A stretch of DNA of 20,113 nt from JAUVXJ01 sp034430275 (GCA_034430275.1 DAOUEW010000136.1:1-20113); one strand, 5' to 3'; shown: positions 1 to 7,927, counted from the stretch's first letter. A program made the numbers and translations. Notes: generated by a model from the sequence alone, not told the origin.

Positions 1-666
1 GGATGTCAGGGCATCGGGGACGCCAATGTCCGATACCACCAGCTCTCCCAGGTAGTCGGAGGCGGGAAAGGCGTAGAATCCCTTCTTGGGAAGCGCCAGG
101 GTCACCGTGAGATCCGCCGCCACGGTGGCCGGATCCACAACCCCTGAGTCGCAGTCCACTCCGGTAGGCACGTCGACGGCCACTATGGAAGGGCGGATGT
201 CGGCAGGCCGGCTCCGAACCTCTCTGAGCGCGTCCAGCACCTCCTTGAGTGTGCCCTCGATAGGGCGAGAAGCGCCGGTGCCCAGCAGGGCATCGACCAC
301 GATGTCTGCGCTGGAGAGCATTCCCTTCAGCTCTTTGAGCTGTCTATCCTCCTCAGCAGTGACACAAGGGATAGCCCTATCCTGCGTTTGTCGGAAGTTC
401 TCGTCGTCCGCTCGCTTTCCCTTCCACAAGTACAGTCGCACTTCCGCGCCTCCGTCGTGGAGATGGCGCGCTGCCACCAGACCGTCTCCACCGTTGTTGC
501 CCGGCCCCACCAGCACCAGGACCTTCCTGCCTTCGGTGGCCAAGCGGTCCTGCATCTCTTGAGCCACAGCCCGCCCCGCGTTCTCCATCATGGTGGAGTA
601 GGACAGACCCTGGGCGTCGGCCGCTCGCTCTATCTCTCTCATTTGCTCGGTCTTCGTGATCTTCAT
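1..666 (-). CDS. nnr: NAD(P)HX epimerase domain of Nnr/YjeF protein (partial, C-terminus beyond window)
   Basis: Reading the minus strand from the ATG at 666 gives an open frame of 222 codons that runs off the left edge of the window. The product matches the YjeF N-terminal domain, which epimerises the damaged cofactors NADHX and NADPHX so that the dehydratase partner can repair them. Visible signatures are GPGNNGGDG at residues 54-62 (the nucleotide-binding loop), a DALLGTG stretch near residue 125 and PTGVD near residue 168. In most bacteria this domain is fused to an ADP/ATP-dependent dehydratase (NnrD); the missing 3' part probably encodes it, but that cannot be seen. A GGAAGGG site lies 6 nt before the ATG, and an extended -10 promoter lies about 40 nt upstream (707-735). 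The neighbour upstream is divergent. Confidence 0.9.
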   Translation of the reverse strand, partial: MKITKTEQMREIERAADAQGLSYSTMMENAGRAVAQEMQDRLATEGRKVLVLVGPGNNGGDGLVAARHLHDGGAEVRLYLWKGKRADDENFRQTQDRAIPCVTAEEDRQLKELKGMLSSADIVVDALLGTGASRPIEGTLKEVLDALREVRSRPADIRPSIVAVDVPTGVDCDSGVVDPATVAADLTVTLALPKKGFYAFPASDYLGELVVSDIGVPDALTS

Positions 667-706
667 GCCAGGCCCTTCCGCATCACTGCATGCTTCTGCT
701 GACGGC

Positions 707-735
707 ATTATACCATCCGCATCAGGTGAAGCCAA
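707..735 (-). promoter_or_regulatory. Promoter for nnr (extended -10)
   Basis: On the minus strand TTGGCT (735-730) is followed after 17 nt by TATAAT (712-707), and the -10 box is preceded by TG plus one base (TGGTATAAT), the extended -10 form. Predicted transcription start is near 700, about 35 nt before the nnr ATG. Box matches are direct observation; activity is inferred. Confidence 0.6.
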
Positions 736-752
736 ACAGTACCATTTGACCA

Positions 753-782
753 TTGACATGACCTTCTTAAGTCTCCTATAAT
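753..782 (+). promoter_or_regulatory. Consensus sigma-70-type promoter for the HTH-hydrolase operon
   Basis: TTGACA (753-758) and TATAAT (777-782) are both perfect consensus hexamers, separated by 18 nt. A second TTGACC sits directly upstream at 746-751. Predicted start of transcription is near 789, leaving a leader of about 187 nt before the HTH gene. The nnr promoter faces the other way about 20 bp to the left, so this is a compact divergent control region. Confidence 0.7.
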
Positions 783-788
783 CCATTA

Positions 789-975
789 GGCTTTGTCATA
801 GCGCAGGGAACACCTGTTTGTGAGCCGTGCTATCCCGACCCAGTGTGAGCCAGGTAGCTCCCCCTGGAAAAAGAGTCAAGCTCCAGGTCGCGAAAGCAGG
901 CGGCGCACGAGTCGATCCGGTAAGCGGGTTCGCTGACGGTCTGGCAGCTCACGAGGTGTGGCGCGAGGAGGTCCG
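789..975 (+). promoter_or_regulatory. Structured 5' leader, possible cis-regulatory RNA (unidentified)
   Basis: This stretch between the predicted transcription start and the HTH gene has no convincing ORF but several compact pairings. A three-way junction can form from GGGA 806-809 with TCCC 833-836, enclosing CAC 811-813/GTG 820-822 and AGC 823-825/GCT 829-831. CCTGG at 863-867 can pair either with CCAGG 850-854 or with CCAGG 883-887, two mutually exclusive hairpins. A further hairpin spans 914-941 (AGCG/CGCT with GGTT loop, extended by CCG/CGG). I do not recognise a known riboswitch consensus, and short stems of this kind also arise by chance in GC-rich DNA. Confidence 0.3.
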
Positions 976-1176
976 GTGTCCACCGACAATGAACAGCCGA
1001 CCATGATGACTGTCCGAGAGGTAGCCGACTATCTCAGGATGCACGAGATGACCATCTACCGTATGGCCAGGCAAGGAGAGATCCCGGCCTACAAGGTCGG
1101 TAACCGTTGGCGCTTCAACAAGAACCGCTTACAGGAATGGCTTGGCGAGCATGAGGTGGGACGTGGAGGTGAATAG
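976..1176 (+). CDS. Excisionase-type helix-turn-helix DNA-binding protein
   Basis: A 66-residue protein dominated by one winged HTH of the excisionase/AlpA-like class (HTH_17). The segment TVREVADYLRMHEMTIYRMA, with recognition-helix residues after MTIYR, is followed by IPAYKVGNRWRFNK, the wing typical of these proteins. It presumably binds DNA near its own promoter; no phage or integrase gene accompanies it, so a regulatory role is more likely than excision. I chose GTG at 976 because GAGGAGGT lies at 965-972. The spacing is short (about 4 nt), so ATG 1003, which begins at the conserved core, is an alternative. GTG 958 has no properly spaced SD. First gene of a plus-strand operon, 59 nt before the nitrilase-family gene. 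Confidence 0.8.
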   Translation: MSTDNEQPTMMTVREVADYLRMHEMTIYRMARQGEIPAYKVGNRWRFNKNRLQEWLGEHEVGRGGE

Positions 1177-1235
1177 CCCACGCGCCCGGTGAGGGCTTCG
1201 CGCCTCGTCCCGTGGATGGGTTCCGGGGAGTACCG

Positions 1236-2024
1236 ATGGGGTTGTGCGTCTCCCTGGGGCAGATGGACGTCGCCCTGGGTCAGCAAGAGAAGAATCTGGA
1301 AAAGGTCAGGACTATGGCGGCCGAGGCCCGGAGCAGGGGTTCTGAGCTGGTGGTCTTCCCTGAGCTGTGGTCGTCTGGCTACATCCTCGAACGGGCTGAA
1401 GAGTACGCCGCGCGGGTTGATGCCGGCGTATTCGCCGAGACCGCTTTGATCGCGAAGGAGCACGCCATCCACATCCTCGGCTCGCTCCTGGAGGCTACAG
1501 CGGCAGGCTTCCGCAACACAGCGGTGCTCTTCTCTCCTGACGGCCAGCTGCTGGCTCAGTACTCCAAGGTGCACCTGTTCAGGCCCATGGAGGAGGACAG
1601 GTACCTCATTCCGGGCGACCAGGCTGCGGTCTTCGACCTTCCCTGGGGAAGGAGCGCCCTGGCCATCTGCTACGACTTGCGATTCCCGGAGTTGTTCAGG
1701 AAGTACGCGCTGGACGGCGCCAGCATAGTGTTCGTCGTGGCTGAGTGGCCCTATCCGCGGCTCTCGCACTGGCAGACACTGCTCAAGGCGAGGGCGATTG
1801 AGAATCAGTCATTCGTCGTAGCGTGCAACCGGGTGGGGGAGTCGGGAGAATGGTCCTTCTTTGGGCACTCAGCGATGTATGATCCGGCGGGTGAACTAAT
1901 AGCCGGTGCGGCTGACGAGGAGACCCTGATCACTGCCGAGCTCGATCTGGAGTACAGGGAGAAGGTCAGGCGATCCATGACCGTGTTCGAGGATCGACGG
2001 CAAGAGATCTACAGCTCGTCATGA
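1236..2024 (+). CDS. Carbon-nitrogen hydrolase (nitrilase superfamily amidase)
   Basis: A 262-residue protein of the nitrilase superfamily, cytoplasmic enzymes that hydrolyse amides or related C-N bonds. The catalytic triad is complete: Glu43 in VVFPELW, Lys111 in YSKVHLF and Cys145 in AICYDLRFPE. The length is normal for single-domain omega-amidase/carbamoylase-type members. The family relationship is certain but the substrate is not; NIT2-like omega-amidase, which removes the toxic deaminated forms of Gln and Asn, is one possibility. The start is ATG 1236, with GGGGAG 5 nt upstream; an in-frame GTG at 1212 lacks support. It is followed after 30 nt by a metallo-hydrolase gene, so the two are probably cotranscribed. 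Confidence 0.9.
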   Translation: MGLCVSLGQMDVALGQQEKNLEKVRTMAAEARSRGSELVVFPELWSSGYILERAEEYAARVDAGVFAETALIAKEHAIHILGSLLEATAAGFRNTAVLFSPDGQLLAQYSKVHLFRPMEEDRYLIPGDQAAVFDLPWGRSALAICYDLRFPELFRKYALDGASIVFVVAEWPYPRLSHWQTLLKARAIENQSFVVACNRVGESGEWSFFGHSAMYDPAGELIAGAADEETLITAELDLEYREKVRRSMTVFEDRRQEIYSSS

Positions 2025-2054
2025 AGTGCGAATCAACGGCAGGATTGGGGAGCG

Positions 2055-2852
2055 GTGAGCGACTGGTTTGAGGTCACACATCTGGCACAGGGCGTGCAAG
2101 CCATCTCGGAGCCGTACCATGCGGAATTCGTCATCTCGTACCTGGTCGCTGGAAAGGAAGCCGCCATCCTGCTGGACACGGGGATGGGTATCGGCAACAT
2201 CCAGGTTGTGGCCAGCCAACTCACCGACAAGCCGATCAGGGTGGTCAACTCCCATCACCACTACGACCACGTGGGCGACAACCACCGCTTCGAGCACATA
2301 GCGATCCACGAGGCCGAGGCTGACTTCCTGGAGCGGGAGGCGCCTGAGGAGCTGTTGTTTGAGGCCATGCGGCCGGAGAACATCCTCGGTGCCCTACCCG
2401 AGGATTTCGACCCGGCACAGTACAGGATCGTGCCGTCGAGGGCCGATCGCCTGCTGCACGAAGGGGACACGCTGGAGCTGGGAGGACGGTCCCTCAGAGT
2501 GTTGCACACGCCGGGCCACTCTCCGGGAAGCATTTGCCTCTTGATCGAGGAGGAGGGCTTGCTGTTCACCGGCGACACTGTCTACGCGGGCCCCCTCTAT
2601 GCGCAGTTCGACCATTCCGACTTCGAGGTCTATCGCCAGACCATGGGCCGGCTCAGTGATCTGGCGCAGGGCCTGAAACTCGTGGTGCCGAGTCACAATC
2701 AGACACCTCTGGACCCCCACATTCTCATGGAGATGTCCGAGGGTTTCGAGCAGATCGCAGCGGGTGCGGCACCATGGCAGCCTATGGAGTCGGTGTGGGG
2801 GCCACTGCGCAGGTACATCTTCGCGCGCTTTGCCGTCCTGCTGCCGCGGTAG
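2055..2852 (+). CDS. MBL-fold metallo-hydrolase
   Basis: A 265-residue metallo-beta-lactamase-fold protein. Residues 67-72 read HHHYDH, supplying the HxHxDH metal motif; a third histidine lies in HTPGHSPGS, the bridging aspartate is in FTGDT, and the final histidine is probably the one in VPSHNQ. All ligands for a two-metal site are therefore present and the enzyme is likely active. The family includes glyoxalase II, lactonases and many uncharacterised hydrolases, and nothing here fixes the substrate. There is no signal peptide, so it is cytoplasmic. It starts at GTG 2055, since the reading frame contains no upstream ATG; AGGA 2041-2044 and GGGGAG 2047-2052 are both imperfectly spaced. It lies between the nitrilase-family gene and a small TIGR04076-type gene. 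Confidence 0.88.
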   Translation: MSDWFEVTHLAQGVQAISEPYHAEFVISYLVAGKEAAILLDTGMGIGNIQVVASQLTDKPIRVVNSHHHYDHVGDNHRFEHIAIHEAEADFLEREAPEELLFEAMRPENILGALPEDFDPAQYRIVPSRADRLLHEGDTLELGGRSLRVLHTPGHSPGSICLLIEEEGLLFTGDTVYAGPLYAQFDHSDFEVYRQTMGRLSDLAQGLKLVVPSHNQTPLDPHILMEMSEGFEQIAAGAAPWQPMESVWGPLRRYIFARFAVLLPR

Positions 2853-2929
2853 CGAAGAAGAAAGGCTTCGTGGACGGCTGGAGCGCCAACGATACACTAT
2901 CCGACATACGTAGACCGACGGAGGTACAA

Positions 2930-3205
2930 GTGGCAGAGCAGGGCGAGTACAGGGTCGAGCTGAAGGTCATCGAACAGAAGGGGACCTGTGGCTTCGGACA
3001 CAAGGTGGGAGACGTGATCGTCTTCGGCGAACGCGGCATCGAGGGCGAGATCTGTTTCCACGCCCTCTACAGCGTGCTGCCCAAAGTCATGGCTTTGCGC
3101 TATGGAGCTGAGTTCCCGTGGGCGGAGGACAAGGACGTCGCTACCCACGCCTGTCCCGATGCCTACAACCCCTTGGTTTTCGAGGTCAGGCGCCTCAGGG
3201 ATTAG
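2930..3205 (+). CDS. TIGR04076-type small conserved protein
   Basis: A 91-residue protein resembling the TIGR04076 family of small cysteine-containing proteins of unknown function. Diagnostic segments are IEQKGTCGFGHKVGD, CFHALYSVLPKVMALRYG and HACPD followed by NPLVFEVRR near the C-terminus. Three conserved Cys and several His could form a metal or redox site; that is inference. The open frame extends upstream to 2774, but the part before 2930 overlaps the metallo-hydrolase gene and is unlike the family. GTG 2930 has GGAGGT at 2920-2925, so it is the chosen start. The 3' end overlaps the convergent pfkA gene by 11 bp (3195-3205). Confidence 0.78.
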   Translation: MAEQGEYRVELKVIEQKGTCGFGHKVGDVIVFGERGIEGEICFHALYSVLPKVMALRYGAEFPWAEDKDVATHACPDAYNPLVFEVRRLRD

Positions 3206-4193
3206 AGCCAGGGCGAGAGGGATAGACCTCCAGCATCTGGGCCAACTCGTAGAGGGACAGGTCGACTTTTCTCTTGTTGCTGATGACCTTGTCCAGGTCG
3301 GTGGCGACTACCTGATTCCCGATCAATCCCACCATCTTCCCTGCTTGTCCCTGGACCAGTTGCCGGACTGCGTGGGCCCCCAGGCGTGTGCCCAGCAGGC
3401 GGTCGAACGCTGTAGGTGAGCCACCGCGCTGGATGTATCCCAGGATGCTAACGCGCACTCCGAACCCCAACTCCTTCTCCCGCTCTCTCAGATATTCATC
3501 TAAGGTCAGACAATCGGGTTCCGCTCCCTCGGCGACGACGGCGATGAAGTGGGCTTTGCCTTTGCCGTAGTCTTGCTTGATCTTCTCCAGTATCTGCTCG
3601 CAACTGGTAGGCACTTCCGGAATGACGATGGCTTCGGCGGCACTGGCCATGCCTACCATGAGGGCCAGGTAGCCGGAATTGTGGCCCATGGTCTCCACGA
3701 GGAAGGCGCGGTGGTGTGACGTGGCGGTGTCCTTGATCCGGTCTATGGCCCTGAGGGCTGTGTTCATCGCTGTGTCTACCCCGAGGGCCATGTCTGTGAA
3801 AGCGACGTCGTTGTCGATGGTCGCGGGAACGCCCGCTACGGGGAAGCCAGCCTCATGGAGGCGGAGAGCGCCGGTCAGGGATCCATCTCCACCGACGATG
3901 ACCAGCACGTCCACGGCGTGCTTTCTCAGGTTCTCCAGCGCTTGCCGTTGACCTTCCTTCGTCTTGAACCTCTCGGTGCGGGCCGTCTTCAGGATGGTCC
4001 CGCCCCTGTGGGCTATCCCTCCGACGAAGCGCCCATCCAACTGCTCGAAGTCGCCCTCCATTAGCCCTACGTAGCCGCGGTTGATGCCCACGACTTCCAG
4101 GTTGTGGCCGAGGCCGGTCCTGACCACGGCCCTGATGCAGGCATTACAACCTGGTGCGTCGCCGCCACTGGTCAATACCCCCAGTTTTTTCAT
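3195..4193 (-). CDS. pfkA: ATP-dependent 6-phosphofructokinase
   Basis: A 332-residue phosphofructokinase, which phosphorylates fructose 6-phosphate to the 1,6-bisphosphate in glycolysis. Key segments are LTSGGDAPG at the N-terminus, GGDGS 101-105 (Gly104 points to ATP rather than pyrophosphate use), PATIDND 123-129 with catalytic Asp127, VETMGH 166-171, and GYIQRGGSP. Arg72, Arg162, Met169 and Glu222 align with E. coli active-site positions, and Arg21, Arg25, Lys211 and Lys213 of the effector site are kept. Two departures are Ala124 for the usual Gly and His171 for the usual Arg. The ATG is preceded by AAGGAGGT with 5 nt spacing. dnaE ends 68 nt upstream on the same strand, and no clear terminator separates them, so an operon is likely; dnaE-pfkA proximity is known in other bacteria. 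Confidence 0.95.
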   Translation of the reverse strand: MKKLGVLTSGGDAPGCNACIRAVVRTGLGHNLEVVGINRGYVGLMEGDFEQLDGRFVGGIAHRGGTILKTARTERFKTKEGQRQALENLRKHAVDVLVIVGGDGSLTGALRLHEAGFPVAGVPATIDNDVAFTDMALGVDTAMNTALRAIDRIKDTATSHHRAFLVETMGHNSGYLALMVGMASAAEAIVIPEVPTSCEQILEKIKQDYGKGKAHFIAVVAEGAEPDCLTLDEYLREREKELGFGVRVSILGYIQRGGSPTAFDRLLGTRLGAHAVRQLVQGQAGKMVGLIGNQVVATDLDKVISNKRKVDLSLYELAQMLEVYPSRPGSNP

Positions 4194-4261
4194 CCTCGAC
4201 CTCCTTGGTTCGACTCTTGGCCTGAGAACAGGCTGAGACAGGAGCCCGGGCTCTGCACGCT

Positions 4262-7200
4262 CTAGACGTCCTCCACCCTCAGGCAGCCTTCTCCCAACAA
4301 CTCGGCAACGGCACTGTCGAGCTCGAGAGAGTAGCTGGTGGTCTCGTTGGGGAAGATGATCTGCACCACTCGTTCACGGCGCTGAACGTAGAGGTTGAAC
4401 AGGTCTTCGCCACGATGACGGGTCAGCAGGGAATGCACCTGGCCCAGGAGTCGCACGTCCTGCTCAGGGTCTCCGCTGCGTGGGATGCTCACGTGGAGTC
4501 GGCGGCGAGTGCTGGGCACGGCCTGCTCCTCGACCGGTGGTTCCTCTTCGCCGCCGCCATTCTGCGTCCAGGAGTGGTAGTCCACCGCCGACTCACAGAT
4601 CACCTTCGCCTCATCATCTCTGAACTGCACCTTCCCCCTGGTCAGGATGATGCTGTCTGGCTTCCATAGGTCGCGTGTCTTCTCGAAGACCTCGGGGAAG
4701 ATGACCACCTCCACGCTGCCCTGCAAGTCCTCGAGCTCTGCAAAGGCCATCAGTCTATCGTTTCTGGTGGTGATGCGGCGCACTCTGGATACCATGCCGG
4801 CGATGATCACTGTCTGCTTGTGCAAGCTCTTGTCTATCTGTCCACAGAAGGCACTCGTGTGCTTGTCCAGCTCAGGCGCCAGGCGCTCCAGGGGATGCTC
4901 CGAGACGTAGAGGCCAAGGAGCTCCTTCTCCCAGGCTAACTGCTTCCTGCGAGGGATGTCCGGCCCTCCAGATGGCTCCAGCGAGAGGGCAGGTTCCTCT
5001 CCCTCATCGAACAAACTCAACTGTCCGATCTCTTGCGCGTGGTGTGCATGCTGGCTGATGGCCATCATGGCATCTATGCTGTGCAACAGGTGACCCCTGG
5101 GTCCGAAGTCGTCCAGTGCACCACTCCGGATGAGGCTATCCAGGGCGCGTCGATTGACCTGCCGCAGATCCACCCGCCGGCAGAAGTCACTGACGTCCGA
5201 GAAAGGCTGGTCGCCGCGGCCCTGAAGGATGGCCTCGATGGGACCCTGGCCCACGTTCTTCACCGCCCCCAGTCCAAAGCGTATCCCTCGAACGCGTCCG
5301 CCTCGTTGGCCATCGTCTCCGGCGTCTGCGAGCCTTTCCTCGATGGTGAAATCCAGGTCACCATAGTTGACGTTGGGTGCCCAGACGGGTATACCCATCC
5401 GGCGGCAGTCGGCCACCTCCAGTGCGACCCGGTCACTATTGTCTCTGTCCACAGTGAGCAGGGCGGCCATGTACTCCACAACAAAGTGGGCTTTCAGATA
5501 AGCGGTCTGGCAGGTGATGACGGCGTAGGCGGCCGCGTGGGCCTTGTTGAACCCATAGCGGGCGAAGTACTCGATCATCTTGAAGATCTCTTCAGCGGTC
5601 GTCTGAGCGATGGCGTTGTTGACGAGTCCGCGGATGAACTTGTCGCGTTGGGCCTTCAGTTCTGCGGCCTTCTTCTTGCCGATAGCGTGGCGGAACATGT
5701 CCGCTTCGCTGGTCGTGAAACCGGCCATCTCGCGGGCCATACGTATGATCTGTTCCTGATAGACGATGACGCCATAGGTCTCCTTTAGGATGGGCTCCAA
5801 CTCGGGGACCAGGTACTCGATGGCCATCTCGCCGTGCTTTCGCTTGATGAACTCGGGGATGTACTCCATGGGGCCGGGGCGGTAGAGGGCGATGGAGGCC
5901 ATAACGTCGGCGAAGCAGCTCGGCCTCAGCTCGCGCAGGACGCGCCGCATGCCAGCACTCTCCACTTGAAAGATACCAGCTACTTCTCCGTTGGAGAGCA
6001 ATCTGAAGATCTCTGGGTCCTCCAGATCGAGGTCTTCCAGTCTCAGCTCGCTTCCGTGCTCTTGGATGAGGTCCATGGCCTTCTGGATCACCGTCAGTGT
6101 AGACAGGCCCAGAAAGTCCATCTTGAGCAGACCGATACTCTCCAGCTCGCCCATGGCGTATTGAGTGATGAGGCCGTCACCCTTGATTGCCCTTTGCAGA
6201 GGAACGTATTGGGTGAGCGGTTCGTCGGTGATGACTACGCCAGCCGCGTGAGTGGAAGCGTGGCGCACTACACCCTCCAGGCTCCTGGCTGCCTCCACGA
6301 GGTCGTGTATGTAGCCGTGTTCGTCGTATAGCTGTTGTAGCTCCGGCACCGCCTCCAGGGCCCTGTCAATGGACGATCCAAAGGGAATGAGCTTGGCTGT
6401 CTTGTCCACCTCTCCCGGGGGAAGATCGAGTGCACGTCCCGCATCTCGGATGGCGGCTCGGGCCGCCATGGTTCCAAACGTGATGATCTGTGCCACGTGG
6501 TCATTGCCGTATCTCTCCACCGCGTAGGCCATGACCTCCGCCCGCCGATCCTCGGGAAAGTCCATGTCGATGTCGGGCATGGTGCGCCTGCCGGGGTTCA
6601 AGAAGCGCTCGAAGAAGAGCCCGTGCTCCAGAGGGTCCAGATCAGTGATGCCCAGACAGTAGGAGACGATGCTGCCTGCTGCCGATCCTCTACCTGGACC
6701 GACGAGGATCTTTCTGGTCTTGGAGAAGCGGATCAGGTCCCACACGATGAGGAAATAGCCAGCGAAGCCCATCTCGCGGACCAGGTTGAGCTCGTGTTCG
6801 AGTCGAGCTTCGACCTCCGGTGTGATGTTCTTGAATCGTTCGTGCAGCCCTTCCCTGCACAGATAGGCGAGGTAGCTCTCGGTGGTGTAGCCCCCCGGGA
6901 CGTCGAATGGCGGTAAGCGCAGGACGTCGAATTCCAGGCAGAGGTTGCAGCGCTCGCTGATCTCCAACGTATTGGAAAGGGCCTGTGGGACCTCCGCGAA
7001 TAGGGCTTTCATCTCCTCCGCGCTTCTCAGGTGGTAGCCCGTACCCTGCATCTTCATTCGATGGGGGTCGTTGACTGGAGTATTGGTCTGGATACAGAGC
7101 AGAAGCTCCTGAGCCTGGCAGTCTTCCTCACGCACGTAGTGTACGTCGTTGGTGGCCACCAGGGGGATCTCGAGTTCGCGAGCGAGCCCAATCAGTTGTT

Positions 7201-7762
7201 TGTTGACCTCCGTCAGTTCGGGGATGTCATGCTCCTGAAGCTCGAGATAGAATCTATTAGGACCGAAGAGGTCTCGATACCACGCCGCAGCACGTCGGGC
7301 GCCGTTCTCGTCACCCTGGGCCAGCAGGTGGGGAACCTCGCCCCTGAGACACGCAGAGAGGGCGATGAGGCCCGCGCTGTGCTGAGAGAGGAGTTCCTTG
7401 TCGATCCTGGGTTTGTAGTAGAAACCGTCCAGGTGACTTCTGGTCGTCAACTGGATCAAGTTCTCGTAACCCGTCTCGTTCTCAGCGAGGAGGACCAGAT
7501 GATAGGGCCTGGCGTCCACTCGAGGTCGGCGGCTCTGCATGCTCTTGGCGGCGACGTACATCTCGCACCCGATGATTGGCTTGACGCCGCGTTGCCTGGC
7601 CTGCTGATAGAAGCTGAGGACCGCATACATCACACCGTGGTCGGTAATGGCAAGAGAGTCCATGCCCAGCTCCCTGGCCCTCTGGACGAGATCCTCAATG
7701 CGACTCAAGCCGTCCAGGAGGGAGTACTCGCTGTGGACATGGAGATGGGCAAACTCGGCCAT
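4262..7762 (-). CDS. dnaE: DNA polymerase III subunit alpha
   Basis: A 1166-residue replicative polymerase, full length for the DnaE class. Residues 1 to about 210 are the PHP domain, and its metal ligands look intact: His8, His10, Asp17, His42, Glu67, His88, Cys138, Asp206 and His208. The polymerase palm carries DIDMD at 397-401 and KMDFLG with Asp549, giving the catalytic trio Asp397, Asp399 and Asp549. GPGRGSAAGS (355-364) and the RYGFNKAHAAAYA segment belong to the same core. An OB-fold (about residues 985-1065), an acidic linker and a C-terminal domain follow. The start ATG has an AGAGAGG/GGAG-rich site just upstream, and an extended -10 box lies at 7811-7819. pfkA follows 68 nt downstream. 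Confidence 0.97.
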   Translation of the reverse strand: MAEFAHLHVHSEYSLLDGLSRIEDLVQRARELGMDSLAITDHGVMYAVLSFYQQARQRGVKPIIGCEMYVAAKSMQSRRPRVDARPYHLVLLAENETGYENLIQLTTRSHLDGFYYKPRIDKELLSQHSAGLIALSACLRGEVPHLLAQGDENGARRAAAWYRDLFGPNRFYLELQEHDIPELTEVNKQLIGLARELEIPLVATNDVHYVREEDCQAQELLLCIQTNTPVNDPHRMKMQGTGYHLRSAEEMKALFAEVPQALSNTLEISERCNLCLEFDVLRLPPFDVPGGYTTESYLAYLCREGLHERFKNITPEVEARLEHELNLVREMGFAGYFLIVWDLIRFSKTRKILVGPGRGSAAGSIVSYCLGITDLDPLEHGLFFERFLNPGRRTMPDIDMDFPEDRRAEVMAYAVERYGNDHVAQIITFGTMAARAAIRDAGRALDLPPGEVDKTAKLIPFGSSIDRALEAVPELQQLYDEHGYIHDLVEAARSLEGVVRHASTHAAGVVITDEPLTQYVPLQRAIKGDGLITQYAMGELESIGLLKMDFLGLSTLTVIQKAMDLIQEHGSELRLEDLDLEDPEIFRLLSNGEVAGIFQVESAGMRRVLRELRPSCFADVMASIALYRPGPMEYIPEFIKRKHGEMAIEYLVPELEPILKETYGVIVYQEQIIRMAREMAGFTTSEADMFRHAIGKKKAAELKAQRDKFIRGLVNNAIAQTTAEEIFKMIEYFARYGFNKAHAAAYAVITCQTAYLKAHFVVEYMAALLTVDRDNSDRVALEVADCRRMGIPVWAPNVNYGDLDFTIEERLADAGDDGQRGGRVRGIRFGLGAVKNVGQGPIEAILQGRGDQPFSDVSDFCRRVDLRQVNRRALDSLIRSGALDDFGPRGHLLHSIDAMMAISQHAHHAQEIGQLSLFDEGEEPALSLEPSGGPDIPRRKQLAWEKELLGLYVSEHPLERLAPELDKHTSAFCGQIDKSLHKQTVIIAGMVSRVRRITTRNDRLMAFAELEDLQGSVEVVIFPEVFEKTRDLWKPDSIILTRGKVQFRDDEAKVICESAVDYHSWTQNGGGEEEPPVEEQAVPSTRRRLHVSIPRSGDPEQDVRLLGQVHSLLTRHRGEDLFNLYVQRRERVVQIIFPNETTSYSLELDSAVAELLGEGCLRVEDV

Positions 7763-7810
7763 TTGCTCCGACCTCTCTGAAGCTCATAAGTCCGGGGGCT
7801 ACCCGGTCTT

Positions 7811-7819
7811 ATTATAGCA
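7811..7819 (-). promoter_or_regulatory. Extended -10 promoter element for dnaE-pfkA
   Basis: The minus strand reads TGCTATAAT (7819-7811), a perfect TATAAT with the TG extension. No good -35 hexamer is found at 16-18 nt, as is common for extended -10 promoters. Predicted transcription start is near 7804, about 42 nt before the dnaE ATG. Confidence 0.5.
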
Positions 7820-7898
7820 CAGATGCCCTGGCCAAGAGGAGTGACTTCGGCTGTTGCGGACACATTTTAAGCTTCGAGACTTCGCGTCCTTGCTGGGC

Positions 7899-7927
7899 TT
7901 GCCTGGGGCTTCCCGCTGTGGTAGCAT
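7899..7927 (+). promoter_or_regulatory. Possible promoter for the DUF5107-type lipoprotein gene
   Basis: TTGCCT (7899-7904) is followed after 17 nt by TAGCAT (7922-7927), which is preceded by TG plus one base, an extended -10 arrangement. The -10 matches consensus at four of six positions. The predicted start near 7934 gives a leader of about 30 nt to GTG 7965. The remaining part of the 200-bp divergent gap shows nothing else clear. Confidence 0.4.

Noticed and set aside
976..1176. Phage excisionase marking an integrated element
   Set aside because: No integrase, attachment repeat or phage gene is near; the protein is more simply a regulator of its operon.
2853..2929. Promoter before the TIGR04076-type gene (TACACT at 2893-2898)
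   Set aside because: The -10 is a weak match and no -35 hexamer lies at the right distance; cotranscription with the upstream gene is simpler.
4220..4253. Possible terminator between dnaE and pfkA
   Set aside because: GCCTG/CAGGC has only a 5-bp stem and GAGCCCGGGCTC is a palindrome without loop; neither is followed by a T tract in the dnaE direction.
5033..5788. A 251-codon open frame on the plus strand inside dnaE
   Set aside because: It is antisense to the conserved palm and finger region of dnaE, has no domain motifs, and arises from the GC-rich codon pattern of the real gene.
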